Shown: one piece after another, positions 1 to 11,024 of the stretch
Position numbering within the stretch: the stretch's first letter is position 1
How the letters are laid out: the number at the start of each line of letters is the position of its first letter
Source: Pyrocephalus nanus
Lineage: Eukaryota > Chordata > Aves > Passeriformes > Tyrannidae
DNA length: 64,000 nt
Assembly: GCA_038380795.1 (NCBI GenBank)
Contig: CM076270.1
Coordinates: 20,662,001 to 20,726,000, forward strand
Direction: 5' to 3'
The notes under the pieces: generated by a model
Told to the model about the DNA's origin: nothing
Seen by the model: only the letters and a program-made list of their open reading frames with translations
The model's database searches: none
Translations under genes and position numbers: made by a program

Positions 1-1069
1 GACCTACACACATCCACAATTGGTTTCAGAGCTGTTGTGGCACTGGGAATGAAAATAACTAAGCAACCAATAAAATGTAACAGCATAACAGCAAGTTGGA
101 ATAGAAGGCAACCATACCCAATGCAATCAGCCAAGCATGGTATTGGCCTGCAAACAAGCTAACTTCATAAAAAATGTCATCCTTTGCTTCAGCTTTTGAA
201 GGAAGAGTGGTTCTTGAACCATAAAAAAACTCTGGGCAGATTCCTGTGCCCTTGCCAAATTTACAACCCTCCAGACTTGCTTGATTGTCACCCATGGTTT
301 CATCGCCCTTTTGGGTGTTCAGGGTGTCCTGCTCCCTAAAGCTGTGCTTCTGGACATTTTCAGACAGCAGGGGGAAGTTTGGCACACTTTTGTGGTCCTC
401 TGGGCTTCAGTTACTGGGTACACATCCATTGCTGGATCTGCAAAGCTCAGACACAGATTATCAGAAAAAACCCACCAGCTCACAGTCCACAAGCACAGGC
501 CTAGAACAGGCACCTTTGATATCCAGCACCCTTACAGAGGAGACAGGAAAATCTGGGTTCAGCACCCTGTGTTTTCATAACACTAATCACCAGGCAACAG
601 AGAAATCAGCCTCTTTAATACTTGGCTTTGCATGTTGCTTGGACATCTTACAAAGCATGAAGAGAGTCTTCTTCACCCACAGAATGCAGTAGCTTGCTGA
701 TCAGGTCACTTTGTGTGGTCTGGAGTTCAAATCCCTCAAGCACAGGAGGAAATTGAATTCAGGTTTCCCACACACTGACAGGATATATTAATCACAGAGT
801 TATTATATTAAATAAGGGCATTAGCTCCTCCATGGCAGTTCTGCTTTGAAAGAAAAGGCTTAGACATCCAGCTCCAAAAGCTGGAATAGAAACTCCAACT
901 GTCTCATCCAAGCATCCTCCCAGCATCCAAGAGTGAAGTTCTGATGAAGTACAACATTTAAGACACAAGCTTGTTCTTACTAAATCATCTCAAAAGCAGA
1001 AGTAGCTGTGTGCTTACCTTTTTTTTTTTATTTCTTATTCCTCTGTTTTCATCCACACAAATCCCCCAG
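1..1069. other. Unique non-coding stretch
   Basis: No gene, recognisable transposon or tandem repeat is visible. A minus-strand frame at 59-385 (108 codons) ends in a hydrophobic segment but matches no family I know. The stretch around 697-760 contains a tRNA B-box-like string (GTTCAAATCC), as in SINE heads, but there is too little else to call a SINE. Confidence 0.5.
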
Positions 1070-1161
1070 GGAGCCTGTTCAGGAAGTTGCTCCTTCCAGA
1101 AGATGGCCAAGTATCTGCAGTTTCAGGGAGCTGGCCCTTTCGGGTTCCTTTGCCACTCTAG
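1070..1161 (+). other. Possible non-coding exon (weak)
   Basis: A pyrimidine-rich tract beginning at about 1019 ends in CCCCCAG at 1069, and 92 bases later CTAG is followed by GTTAGT, a usable 5' splice site. The interval is more GC-rich than its flanks. Two of the three plus frames are open across it, so the reading frame gives no support either way. This is a splice-signal observation only; such pairs occur by chance, and RNA evidence would be needed to call a gene. Confidence 0.12.
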
Positions 1162-1284
1162 GTTAGTTCACACAGAAAAGCCAAGGATGTGAAAGACTTT
1201 CTAAATCTTTAAAAGATTCCAAAGTTTTGTAATTTACATTGAAAATACGGCGGATACATGTATTTTATAGCTGACGTTATCTTG

Positions 1285-1338
1285 GAGACTTTTTTGGTTG
1301 AGACTTTTTTGGTTTGGACTTTTTTGTTTAGTCTTTTA
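1285..1338. repeat. Degenerate 15-16 bp minisatellite
   Basis: Three to four adjacent units of the form GAGACTTTTTTGGTT follow each other: 1285-1299, 1300-1315, 1316-1330 and a partial unit at 1331-1338. The first two are nearly identical; the third has lost the leading GA and the fourth keeps only GTCTTTTA. It is T-rich on the plus strand and shows no coding capacity. Confidence 0.75.
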
Positions 1339-1593
1339 TTCTATGAAAAAGGTTCATCTATTAAAATAATTATAAAGGAATTTTTATAGACCTTTTTACT
1401 GCAGAGTGCCAGACCTATGAAACTACAAAGCATAATCAAACAGATCCCCCAGAAAGTCATGTTGGGAAATAGCATATTTAAAAAAATAGTGTATATGAAA
1501 AGCTCGCTATTTCTATTATTTTTGAGTGACAAAGACAGTGTATCTAAAGAGCAGTTATAAATACTATATATATTATACATATTCCTTGCTCCT

Positions 1594-1613
1594 AAAAAAA
1601 AAAAAAAAAAAAA
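1594..1613. repeat. Poly-A tract, 20 bp
   Basis: An uninterrupted run of 20 adenines on the plus strand followed by CAACAAAC. There is no recognisable retroposon body on either side, so it is a simple mononucleotide repeat rather than a demonstrable SINE or retrocopy tail. Confidence 0.85.
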
Positions 1614-3829
1614 CAACAAACTTCTACCTCCATGCACAAAGCCAGAACATACCACATAAAACATCCCTCTGTTAAATGGAGGTTCCTGGGAAAACAACCA
1701 CAATAAAAAAACCGTATAAAAAAGTAATAGTGTTCCACAAATGTCTAATTAAGAAGGTTCTCCACCTCTTTGGAAAAAACACATTTTATTTGCCCTCATT
1801 AAGGTGACCTAACCACTGTGCTTCACCCTTCCCTGACTCCATGGTGTGATCAGCAGAATCCATGAAAACAGCATACAAGAGGCAAAGAATCAGCTTTCTC
1901 TCCCTGACCTGTAACTGCCTAATCACCTTTAATCATACACCTCAATTAATGATTCAAAAGCCATCCTGTTGACACTGTACCATCTAACTATAGAGTATAT
2001 GCAGAAGTTCAGAACTGGATCCACATTAAAAGGTGCTTCCAGAAAATCTTGACTAATACCTTTGGTTTGCTATTCACACTCACTCAAAGTAAACATTTAT
2101 CTTACTGGTTTTTTTTTTTTTTAATTGTGACCCAAATGCAGCCTCTGCTAATGGAAGGAAGCATCTTGCTCAATGCTAGAAGGCAATTCTTCTTCTTGTT
2201 TGCATTAATTAGTTCTTTCAATGAATTTAATGTCTTTATCTTCCCTTGCACACATCTCATGGTGTGGTTTGGTTGTAGAGAAGCTGAACCTGCCAGGTAA
2301 GAGAGACTGGGGGGACCTGTAGCTGCATGAACAGCTCATAACTGCTCCTGCTGACAGCCCTGGAGGATCTCATTGCCAAAGCTGTGCTAGACCACATCAC
2401 CTCTGACAAAATTAGAAGTCGCTGCAAAAAGCAAGAGATGTCAGCAGGTCAAGGAATGCTGTTTGCTGGGGTACTCACTGAACAGCAATGCAAGAAGAGA
2501 CGTGGTGAAAACCAGCGAGAGGCTAGATTGTAATCTCTTCATTTATAGCAACTGAAGTTATATAAAGGAATTAAAACTCCTAAAAATAAATAAATATTCT
2601 GAGAAAATCACGAGTTCAGACTTGCATTTACAAATAGGTGAAAAGAAAGAGAACGAAAGAAACAAAAAGTAAAATTGAAATCTGAAATTGAGATGGAAAT
2701 GCAGTGAAGTCTGGGTAGTCTGACACTCTTGTGTCCAGTGGAAAAAAAAAAATGGCAAGACACACAGAGAAAGAAATGAGGAAGCAAATCCTAAGATAAA
2801 TTAATAATTTATAAATTAATCTTCATTAATAATAATAAGGTTGTATTAAAATGCATAATGAAATATTTTTCTATTAGAGACTGCAAAAAAAATCTTATTT
2901 TGAAATTTCCAAAGTTTGGTATTTTATGCACTGTCTTGCCAATCTCAAGGCACACCTGAAAAAATAAAGTGTGAAAGAAGTAAAAACATTCATAGGGGGA
3001 ACATTTCCACGCAGAAAGAGTGAAAGAAGCCAGATGACAAACAAAGCTACTAAAGCAATAGAGATTTTCATTTGCGATGAAGCTCGTCATCCTTTAGGAA
3101 GAAAATCTGACACTGGCTGGGAATAGCATTCTCAGCTCACAGTTCTAAGCAGTTTATGTCAACATATTTTTTCTTTTAATCCTCAGGGAAATACATTTTT
3201 TTTTCTCCTACAAGAAGTGTCAATCTGGTCAACACGCAGTAGGTGCAAAATTTGTACATTAGAGCACTATTGATACGTTGCTTGTACTATCTTATATATT
3301 TTAATTAGATTCTCAGGAAAGAGGAAAAGTTGCTTTTTTGGCATGTGTATCTTTTGAAACGGAAACATTTTACAGAATGAGCCAGGATCTCAAGGGGTAA
3401 AGATCATTCTGCACCATGTGCTCAAGGGCAGGAGATGTTCTGAAGTATCACTTCTACATTTCAATTTGTCACTATTGTTTTGGCTCCCAAGTCCCCTTTG
3501 CTTTTTTCCAAAGCCACTGGAGAGCAGGCAGGAGTCACAAGACAACACACTCGCTGGGAAGGACTGTGCAGTCCCACGCTCGGGCTGACAAGCTGGCAGC
3601 AGATATCTTTCATTCAGTACATCTCTATAAATTGCACAAAAAAAAATGCCTGGGGAGCCTTGGTAATGAATACATCAACTTTTACCCTGCACTGTAAAAA
3701 CAGCTATAAGGAAATGGTTTCTGTGCTACAGAGGGGGTACACAGGCTAAAAAGAAAACACAACACTTGCCAGAAAAATAAATGCCCCGCTCCATCAGAGA
3801 GATGAGAGTGAAAGATAAAGTGTTCTGTT
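1614..3829. other. Unique AT-rich non-coding stretch
   Basis: Contains a 14-bp T run (2109-2122) and an AT-only near-palindrome around 2800-2822 but no recognised element. CCAG|GTAAGA at 2289-2298 is a near-ideal splice donor with no clear partner exon. A more GC-rich patch at about 3500-3600 may be a fragment of an older repeat; I could not identify it. Confidence 0.45.
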
Positions 3830-4880
3830 TGTATTGGGTTTGCATGGCAAGGTTTTGGGGAGTGGGGGAGCTGCAGGGGTGACTTCTCTGAGAGGGTGCC
3901 AGAAGCTTCCCCTGAGCCCAGTGGAACCAGTCCCAGCCAGCTCCAAGACAGACTTGCTGCTGTCCAAGGCTGAGCGTCTCGGCAACAGCAGCAACTCCTC
4001 TGGGATAATGTGCTAAGGAAGGGGAAAAATACCTGCTCAACTTGACCTGGAGAGAGAAGTGAGGCTATAGGAGAGCAAAAACCCTGCGGACACACAGTTC
4101 AGTGCAGAAGGAGTAGGAGGAAGTGCTCCAGGCACGGGAACAGAGATTCCCCTGCAGCCTGAGGTGCTGACCATGCAGCCCCTGCAGCCCAGGGAGGTCC
4201 ATGGGGGAGCAGAGATCGACCTGCAGGCCATGGAAGACCCCACACTGGAGCAGGGGGATGCCCTAGTGAGGCTGTGACCCTGTGGGGTGACTGCTCTGGA
4301 TCAGGTTTGCTGGCAGGACTTGTGACCCTGTGGGAGACCCACACGAGCAGTCTGTTCCTAAAGGGCTGAAGGGATCCTTGTGAAGAACTGCAGCCCATGG
4401 GATGGACTCTCGTTGGAGAAGTTCATGGAGGACTCTCTCCCATGGGACAGACCCCACTCTGGAGCAGAGAAAGAGTGTGAGGAGTCCTCACCCTGAGGAG
4501 GAAGCAGTGGAAGAAACGACATGAGATGAGCAGACCAAAACCTCCATTCCCATCCCCCTTCATCACTGCCAGGGAGGAGACAGAGAAAATGGGGAGTAAA
4601 GTCAGGCCAGGAAGGAGAGCGAGTTAGGGGGAAGGTGTTTTAAGATTTGTTGTTTTGTTTGGTTTTTTCCTATTATTCTAGTCTGATTTGACTGGTAATA
4701 AATTCAATTATATTTCCCTGAGTCTGCTTTGCCCATGACAGTAACTTGTGAGTGATCTCTCCTTGTTCTTACCTCAATCCAGGAGCCTTTGCTGCATTTT
4801 CTCTTCCCTGTCCAGCTGAGGAGGGGAGTGACAGCACAGCTTGGTGGGCACCTGGTGCCCCATCTAAGTAGGCTAAATAC
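3830..4880 (+). mobile_element. Solo LTR of an endogenous retrovirus (ERVL-like, passerine)
   Basis: The element starts with TGTATTGGGTTTGCATGGC at 3830 and ends near 4880 after the string TGGTGGGCACCTGGTGCCCC. Its length of about 1 kb, the repeated phrases 'GACC(C/A)...TGTGGG' and 'CTGGAGCAG' in the middle, the AATAAA at 4697 and the pyrimidine/GT-rich tail behind it fit an LTR with U3, R and U5. I recall this family from songbird genomes as an ERVL-like LTR (TguLTR5 group); the name is from memory. No gag, pol or second LTR lies within several kb on either side, so it is a solo LTR left by recombination between LTRs. The 3' edge is eroded and I could not find a target-site duplication. Short minus-strand frames inside it are not genes. 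The recalled family TATA-like ATATTTAAG appears here as a mutated GTGCTAAGG near 4010, suggesting a weakened promoter. Confidence 0.85.
4697..4702 (+). terminator. LTR polyadenylation signal
   Basis: AATAAA lies in the 3' half of the LTR, followed about 60 bases later by a GT-rich stretch (TAACTTGTGAGTGATC at 4742-4757). This is the expected position for the retroviral R-region polyadenylation signal in the same orientation as the LTR. It may still be able to end transcripts that enter from the left. Confidence 0.6.
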
Positions 4881-6267
4881 CCTTCCCCTTCTGACCAGGG
4901 GGACAAACATCAACATGGATACACAGTTTCTAGTCTGCCATCCCATGCTGCTTGTCATTCAAGTGGAAACTCATTCAGGAAGTTCTTTCACTCAAGAAGA
5001 AAATCTGGGAGAAACAAAAGAGAGAAAAAACAGTCACGTGATTCATTATTGCCAGTCACAGTTATAATCCTATTTTGGAAAATGCAGCATACAAAAATTA
5101 AGGATATAAGAGGAAATCACAGCTGGGAATGATCCTTTACTATATTTTTCCTAATATGTAAAGAAGTGAACAGATGAGACCCAGCAAGAAAAAGAAGAAA
5201 GAGGAAAAAAAACGTTTCCAAGGTCTGGCTGGCTCTGGTATTTAGAATTTCACTGATACGAGCAATAAGCATACTGAGAACTGGGAGTTACAGGAGATCC
5301 TTCCCAACTCCTGTACATGTTATGGACTGTTGAATTTTCTGTCCCATTCTGGCAAACCAAAGTTTTGCCATGTCCCTGCAAATACCAGCGAGCATGTGGA
5401 GCCCAATGACATAAGGAAGAGCTACTGCTCCCAGAAATCTCCAAATCTGGTTAGTGCTTTCGTCTGACAGAAGTTCAGTTCCTGAGCAGCCTGTGGTCCT
5501 CACCTTGCTTATCCTTTGTCAGGTGCCAATTAAATCTTTGCAATTTTTGTGCTGCAATCTGCTGTTTCCAGGGTCTGGAGGAACTGGAAATGGATACTGT
5601 TGGGATAATTGAGAAGCAGCAGGAGTTCTGTGCGTTTCACGCTTGCGTTTCTCAGCTAAAGCCCAGATTTCAACTGGCCACAGCTGAACTGAGAACAAAA
5701 ATAACCACATAGCCTACGATTTGAGTCCTGATTGAAACAGCTTCCTGAATTATTTGCCCCAGTTAGGTTCCTTGCACAGACCCATGCAACAGAAATAGCA
5801 GAAGCATCCGAGATGGGGAATTACGTGTCCTGTCGGAGCTGGATGGGCTGCTCCATTGTACATATTTATGGATCTGAGTTGAACCCTCAGGGTAAAAGTG
5901 AACAAAGAATAGACTGTTTTCCTCCTGAAGCATCTGGGTGTAAGTCTTATTTTGCCAGCAACCGTGGTGTTTATGGGCATGTTTTACTGGAAACCTGCTG
6001 CTTCTCACAACGTTTCCTGAGTGACTGTCTTAGTAAAACTGCATCTGGAAATGACAAGCACACAGCTGTAAATCTGAAAAGCAGTGTGCAGCCCTAATAG
6101 CTAGCAGCCACAGCACAGCTGTCCTGCTGAACATTGGAAAGATTTACAAAGACAAAGCAGAGCAATGAATACATTTCTGAGTGCTCTGTGATCACATTAC
6201 ACCTCTTCCTCTTCAAAGATTTTTTTTCTGTAGAGGTAGAAGGGACTATCACTGCTCTTTGAGTTAA
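4881..6267. other. Unique non-coding stretch
   Basis: No repeat or gene is recognisable. A 121-codon plus-strand frame (5732-6097) is of mixed composition and matches no family known to me; no splice sites or polyadenylation signal frame it convincingly. Confidence 0.45.
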
Positions 6268-6310
6268 TGCCTTAGGCAGGTAACCTATTACTGCTTACCT
6301 GCCTAAGGCA
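6268..6310. repeat. Perfect 16-bp inverted repeat with 11-nt loop
   Basis: The left arm TGCCTTAGGCAGGTAA (6268-6283) is exactly complementary to TTACCTGCCTAAGGCA (6295-6310), separated by 11 bases. Pairing does not continue outward beyond one or two scattered matches, so the stem is shorter than a normal microRNA precursor. Flanks show no target duplication. A perfect 16-bp stem with a short loop is not expected by chance in 64 kb. It could form a cruciform in DNA or a hairpin in RNA; the function is unknown. Confidence 0.9.
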
Positions 6311-8060
6311 CCCAGAATTTCTGCCCTGCACATTTCTTCCAAATCAATGGCTAATGCCGTATTATATCATTTCTCATTTTCACCTGAGTTGGATCCATGA
6401 CAAGTGCAAGGCCAGTGAAATGAGCCAACTTGAAAAAAATGAAAATAAAAATACTGTTGTTACTGTGGTGTGCACCATTTTGTGCAATGCAGGGAGTGTT
6501 CCTACAGTAGAATCCCCACAAAATAGCTATGCAAGAGGAAGAGATGAAGGAGATTTGTGCTTTTCATTATCATGTGCCATAAGCTGTGAAATCCCATAAC
6601 CACTCTAGACCTCAATCTCCTGGTGCTCTGAAGTGGAATTGCAAGAGAATGCTGGCAGGAGGGGGAAACAACCAACACACATCAGAAATACTGACTTGGC
6701 TGACAGGAGGAATCGTTGCTCCATTGGACCAGTCACTGTCAGGCAGGACTGGGGACTGAAGCCCAGGTTTTGAAACATGAACAACATGGAATATTGCCCA
6801 GCACTGCAATGAAATGCAGTTGCTCTCTTCTGGATAAAAAGCTAGGCAATAATCTACTCACTAAAAAAAAAAAACAAAAAAAAAAAACCAAACAAATATT
6901 TGAATACTAATATTAGTAATAAAATTATTAAAAACTAAAAAATATTCTTCATTCCTAAAGCAAAGAGTTCCATTTCTTTACTTCAAAATATATAATACTT
7001 CCAAATGCCCTGCAATTTTACTAAAATGTTTTACTTGACCTAAGCATTTTTGCAGTTCCTGCAAAAAGTAACACTTAAACATATTAATATGTAGTGTTTG
7101 CGTAAAACTAGGTGTCTTTGGTTTTCAACTAGATTGTGTGCTTAAAACTAGGTGTTAATTTTATGCATATAAATATACATATGCATATGTACATAAGTAC
7201 TTAAAACCTGTGCACTTCTGTGCTTGGTTTTGGATTCACAATGGCAGAAAACCAATTATTCTCTAACTTTTTTTCTGAAGGTGATCCTAGTGGATGTGTC
7301 CTTAAACCTGAGCAAAAGCCAAACTTGCTAAATTTGCATGTGACTTGTAATTCATACCTACTGCAGGCTTCAGAGAAGGCCGAATACAGACTTTGGAAAT
7401 TCATCAAACATCCTTTCTGTGAACCCAGGTATCTAGATTTTTGATAGTTTTTACATAAAACCTGCAAATGGCTTCACTAAATCAAATAAGCCTCCAGCCA
7501 TGACTTGTCTTTTATTTAGAAGCAAATACATTGTTTCTTTATAGGCTATTCATTGCCCTCCTATGTCCCTGATTATTCCTTTATCTATTCCCTGCACAGC
7601 CCCTGCTGCTGTGCACTCCCACCTGCACGCCCCCCAGAGCTGCAGAACTCGTGGGGTCACAGGAGAGACCATCAGGGCCCTCGAGGTGCCCAGCTCAAAG
7701 TGCTGCTCTCCTCTTTTCAAATTATGTAAAGGGGCTTAAATGGGGCCCTTGAGAATCACAGCTCTGGGGAGAAGGGACTGAAATGTCTCTTCTCCTTGAC
7801 AGTTTAGTTTATTCTTATAGAAGGGAATATGATTCCAGGCCCATAAAAAGCTTTTTTTCCTTTTTTTTTAAAAAAAAAACAACTTTGAATTTACCTTTAG
7901 ATTATAAAATAACAGCTACGTAGGATTTGGGAGGAGTCAGCAGCCACCCTGAAATACCCATCATGATTAAATCCTCTAAAAACATTTCCTGTAAGTCAGG
8001 CACAAAGCAGCTGGCCAGAGGTGTACGTTTTTGTTTCTCTGCAGTGCCATTCCTTCGCTC
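6311..8060. other. AT-rich non-coding stretch with short repeats
   Basis: Holds an A-rich run (6863-6897), a 13-bp direct repeat TAAAACTAGGTGT (7103-7115 and 7143-7155, period 40), a 16-bp palindrome TACATATGCATATGTA (7176-7191) and T9 directly followed by A10 (7861-7879). A GC-richer patch at 7590-7720 is unidentified. No gene is supported. Confidence 0.5.
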
Positions 8061-8180
8061 TGGCCCTCAGTTAACAGCAATGATAATGCTCCTCACTCAG
8101 TTTGTTTGAAGATTAAATTAGCTGCTATTAGTTCAGCTCTTTGAAGATGTACCCAAAGTGGTAAGTGCTAAGTATTATTA
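8061..8180 (+). repeat. MIR-like (core-SINE) 3' fragment
   Basis: In order, CCTCAGTT, a GATAATGCTCC stretch, CTCACTCAG, GAAGATTAAATTAG and GGTAAGTGCTAAGTATTATTA follow the 3' half of the mammalian/amniote MIR consensus as I remember it (CTCAGTTTCC, GGATAATAA, GAGGATTAAATGAG, AGTAAGTGCT, TATTATT). Divergence is high, as expected for a SINE from the amniote ancestor. The tRNA-like head is missing. RepeatMasker in sensitive mode would settle it. Confidence 0.5.
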
Positions 8181-8636
8181 AATGAATTTTAGCCATTAGG
8201 TCCTAGAGAAATTTTGTTGCTTTCTATCAGTGCTGGAGCCTGGGCTGTGCTGTACATGAGCACCCCAACTCCTGGGTCTCCCTTCACTCAGCTCTGCTAA
8301 GAGCTAACTAAGAGTTTCTGTCCCTAAACACCTGAAAGACATTTAAAGGACCAGGCTGTAAACTGACTTTAAGGTTAGTCTTCACAGCTAAGAGAACCTT
8401 TCATTTTCCAAGTGCTATCTTGGAAAATTTCTCTGTCTCTTTTTTTTTTTAACTGAACTTTAAAGAAGCAAATTATCTACATGAATTATCAGGCTGAACT
8501 TTGATTTAATTAAAAAAAATAAAAAATCTGTCAGCCTGTCTTTCCTATTTAAAGAAAAATGGGCAACTACACTTTCCATTAAATTCCTCCAGATTGGAAA
8601 GGGTGTAATAGAGGTAAGATCTGGGTCCTTATTAAA

Positions 8637-8648
8637 GCCCTCTAGTGG
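8637..8648 (-). promoter_or_regulatory. CTCF-like binding motif
   Basis: Read on the minus strand the sequence is CCACTAGAGGGC, which fits every position of the common core CTCF pattern CCASYAGRKGGC. This is a motif match only; a 12-bp degenerate pattern can arise by chance, and occupancy depends on cell type. Confidence 0.3.
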
Positions 8649-10497
8649 TAGTTATACTATTTGTCAACATAGGAAATTGCCACATTACTAGACTATATTA
8701 TTTGGAATCTTTTACAGTAAAGTAGATGCAACTATTAGGATAGGAAAAAGAGAAATTAATTTCAGCAAGGTAAGTCTTTCAGTGCAGAAATAATTGTGAT
8801 TTATATATACAGAGTTCTAGAAATTGTAAATGCCAAATCCCGCAAACACAAAAGGCAGAGAGTGCCGCCCTAATCAAACTACAGGGCCTGCTCTGCAGGA
8901 ACTGACAAGTGGTATGGACTGAGAAAGCTTCTGCAACATCAAAGCTGACCCAGTTCTCCCACATACAGGGTCAGAGTAGCTAAAGCTCAGGATCTGAGAG
9001 TACTGGTGCCTTGCTCTGGAGAAGTTGCCAAAGAACGAGCTGCACTGGCAACACAGATAAATGACATCTTTCATTTCTTAAGGCCATAAATCTGCCACTT
9101 TTCACCAGCCACTATATTACCATTATGATATTTTTCTTAGACTTCTTTCCCTCCTCTGTTAAGTTCTCTTTGAAAACAAATACACAAATGATACAGTCTG
9201 AGGCAGCAGAGACAATAACAAAGAAGCATTTCAGTGAAAGTATTGCTGAAATTACAAAAAAAAAAACCAAACAAAAGCCCAGAACTCGAATAAGCAAAAA
9301 ACCATCATGTCAATAAAATCAGTATAGGTAGGACCACCGCTATTGTAACTTGTCTTACATCATGGCTGCCATTTGCAAAAACAAACTGTGTACAAAATTA
9401 ATACTTAATTTAAGCTTAAACCAGTTTTTATAAATACAATAAACCTTACATTTTGTTTCTAGAAGCAATTTCAGGATTTTAACAAGAAATTTGACCTGCC
9501 CAGAGCCTGTCAAATAACCAGCCTGCCTGTTTCAGCCCCCGGGTTAATGGACTGTCTGTATGCTCTGCATAGGATTGTACCTGAAGCCATTTCAATTGTT
9601 GAATGGCTAAATAGCAGCTGACGTGCCTGGCAGAGCATTCAGTGTTTCTCAAGAGTGACTCTCCCAGAGTTTTCTGGGAGATAAAAGCTTTACTCTGACG
9701 GTTCTGAGTGTTTCTTCAGGGTCTCCTCTTAACCATCTAGAGGATTTTCTGGAGTGCTTACATGAATAGAGGTGCTTATTAGAAGTACTCATTTCAAGAA
9801 AGGGTTTTGAGAGTGAAACAAGAATTACAATAGAGAGTCAAGAGATCCTTTGGAGAAATGAGGCTTGTACTGGAACAGGCAGAACATCCTTGCTGAATAA
9901 AACATTTTTGCAAAAAATATCAAAATTAAGCGTGACAAGAGATCATTTCCAGAAAGGAATGATCTTTGCCCTGGGTACTTAACCATTATTTTTCTCATGT
10001 TTCATGAGAACTCCAGTATATGAATCGTTCTTGGACTTTACCAAAAAAGTGTTTAAGACGTTTATTTATATTGTAAACATTTGCTAAAGTAGTTTTTTAA
10101 AAGGCAAAATAATAGAGTGCTCTTGATTAGTACAGTCATAAAAACTAGAACAATAAAATGCATGTTGTTTTGTTCCCATTTATGGTATTAAACAAATAAG
10201 ACTTCGAATAAACAAAGAAATATGCATCACTTACTACTATAAGGTTCTCTGAAAGTTACCTTTGGAAAAAAAAAGGATGATCACTTGGTAATGTATAGGC
10301 CATGTCCAATAAAAATGTACAATGAACATACTGTGTGGCAGAGTTTAATTTCCTGACTCTTGTGGAACTTAAATCTCAACTTTAATAAGACGGTGCTGTT
10401 GCACAAAGGGCACCGTGAAGCAATGGCTACAATGCAGGCTGAGTGCAGAAAATTATGTCCTTTTCCTGGATCTGATTGGCTTCCAAATTTATACATG
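8649..10497. other. Unique AT-rich non-coding stretch
   Basis: No element recognised. Notable only for AAG|GTAAGT at 8768-8776 (a perfect donor string without a clear exon), an 8-bp hairpin at 9661-9680 (CTCCCAGA / TCTGGGAG) and another at 9992-10010 (TTCTCATG / CATGAGAA). Such 8-bp hairpins are expected by chance. Confidence 0.45.
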
Positions 10498-10593
10498 TCA
10501 CTTCTACAGCTCAATTTCCTCCTTGATAAAAATGGGACTAACAATGGTTTCTCACCTTTGACATTCATGGATGAAAAGTGCTAAGTATTATTA
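10498..10593 (+). repeat. MIR-like (core-SINE) 3' fragment
   Basis: GCTCAATTTCCTCCTTGATAA followed by AAATGGGACTAACAATGG, a TTTCTCACC stretch, GACATTCATGGATG and AAAAGTGCTAAGTATTATTA parallels the MIR 3' half (CTCAGTTTCCTCATCTGTAA, AAATGGGGATAATAATAG, ACCTCA, AAGTGC, TATTATTA) in order and spacing. It shares the tail GTGCTAAGTATTATTA with the fragment at 8061-8180, so the two support each other. Identification is from memory of the consensus. Confidence 0.55.
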
Positions 10594-10772
10594 ATTCATG
10601 AATTTATCAACCTCAAGCAGAGTTGTGACCTTGAAAATGGAGAAGTTCCAAAGAGTCTGCAGAGGCTTCTGGGGAGATCATTAGTGCTATTTATTTTAGC
10701 AGGCAAGCACGTGGATGTTGCAGTGATGCTGGCAGGGCTGGAAGAGGAGAGACAGCAGGACACGTTGGAGAG

Positions 10773-11024
10773 TGTGGTGGTTTTCATGCCCAGATAGAAT
10801 TATGAGAGCACAGCATGGAGCAAAGGTTGGAATAAGCCAATCATACCTAAATGGAAGGGCCTCTCCCCTCCTAGGAGATGCTGAACAAAGTTTTGAAAAA
10901 CTCTCCATGTTTCAGACCTATATCTTATGGATTAGTCACAGCAATCAGTCATAACTATTGATTAGCATGGCAGTACTGGGGAACTCACAATAAAACCTCC
11001 TTCTCAGTAAAAATCCCTTGAGAA
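10773..11024 (+). mobile_element. Possible diverged solo LTR (weak)
   Basis: A block begins TGTGGTGGTTTTCATGCCC, contains a CCAATCAT box near 10838, an AATAAA at about 10989 and ends in a CA at 11024. This layout resembles a short retroviral LTR, but I do not recognise the family, find no target-site duplication, and see no second copy in the window. It could equally be unique sequence. Confidence 0.18.

Noticed and set aside
59..385. Minus-strand frame of 108 codons with a hydrophobic, membrane-like C-terminal segment
   Set aside because: The composition looks protein-like, but I recognise no family, there are no good splice sites or polyadenylation signal around it, and AT-rich sequence read in this frame easily yields hydrophobic stretches.
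697..760. tRNA or SINE head, from the B-box-like GTTCAAATCC
   Set aside because: No matching A box at the right distance and no cloverleaf arms could be found.
3682..4457. Several overlapping minus-strand frames
   Set aside because: They lie mostly inside the LTR and reflect its GC-rich composition; no retroviral protein motif is present.
9661..9680. 8-bp hairpin resembling a terminator
   Set aside because: Stems of this size are expected by chance, and intrinsic terminators are not relevant in a vertebrate genome.
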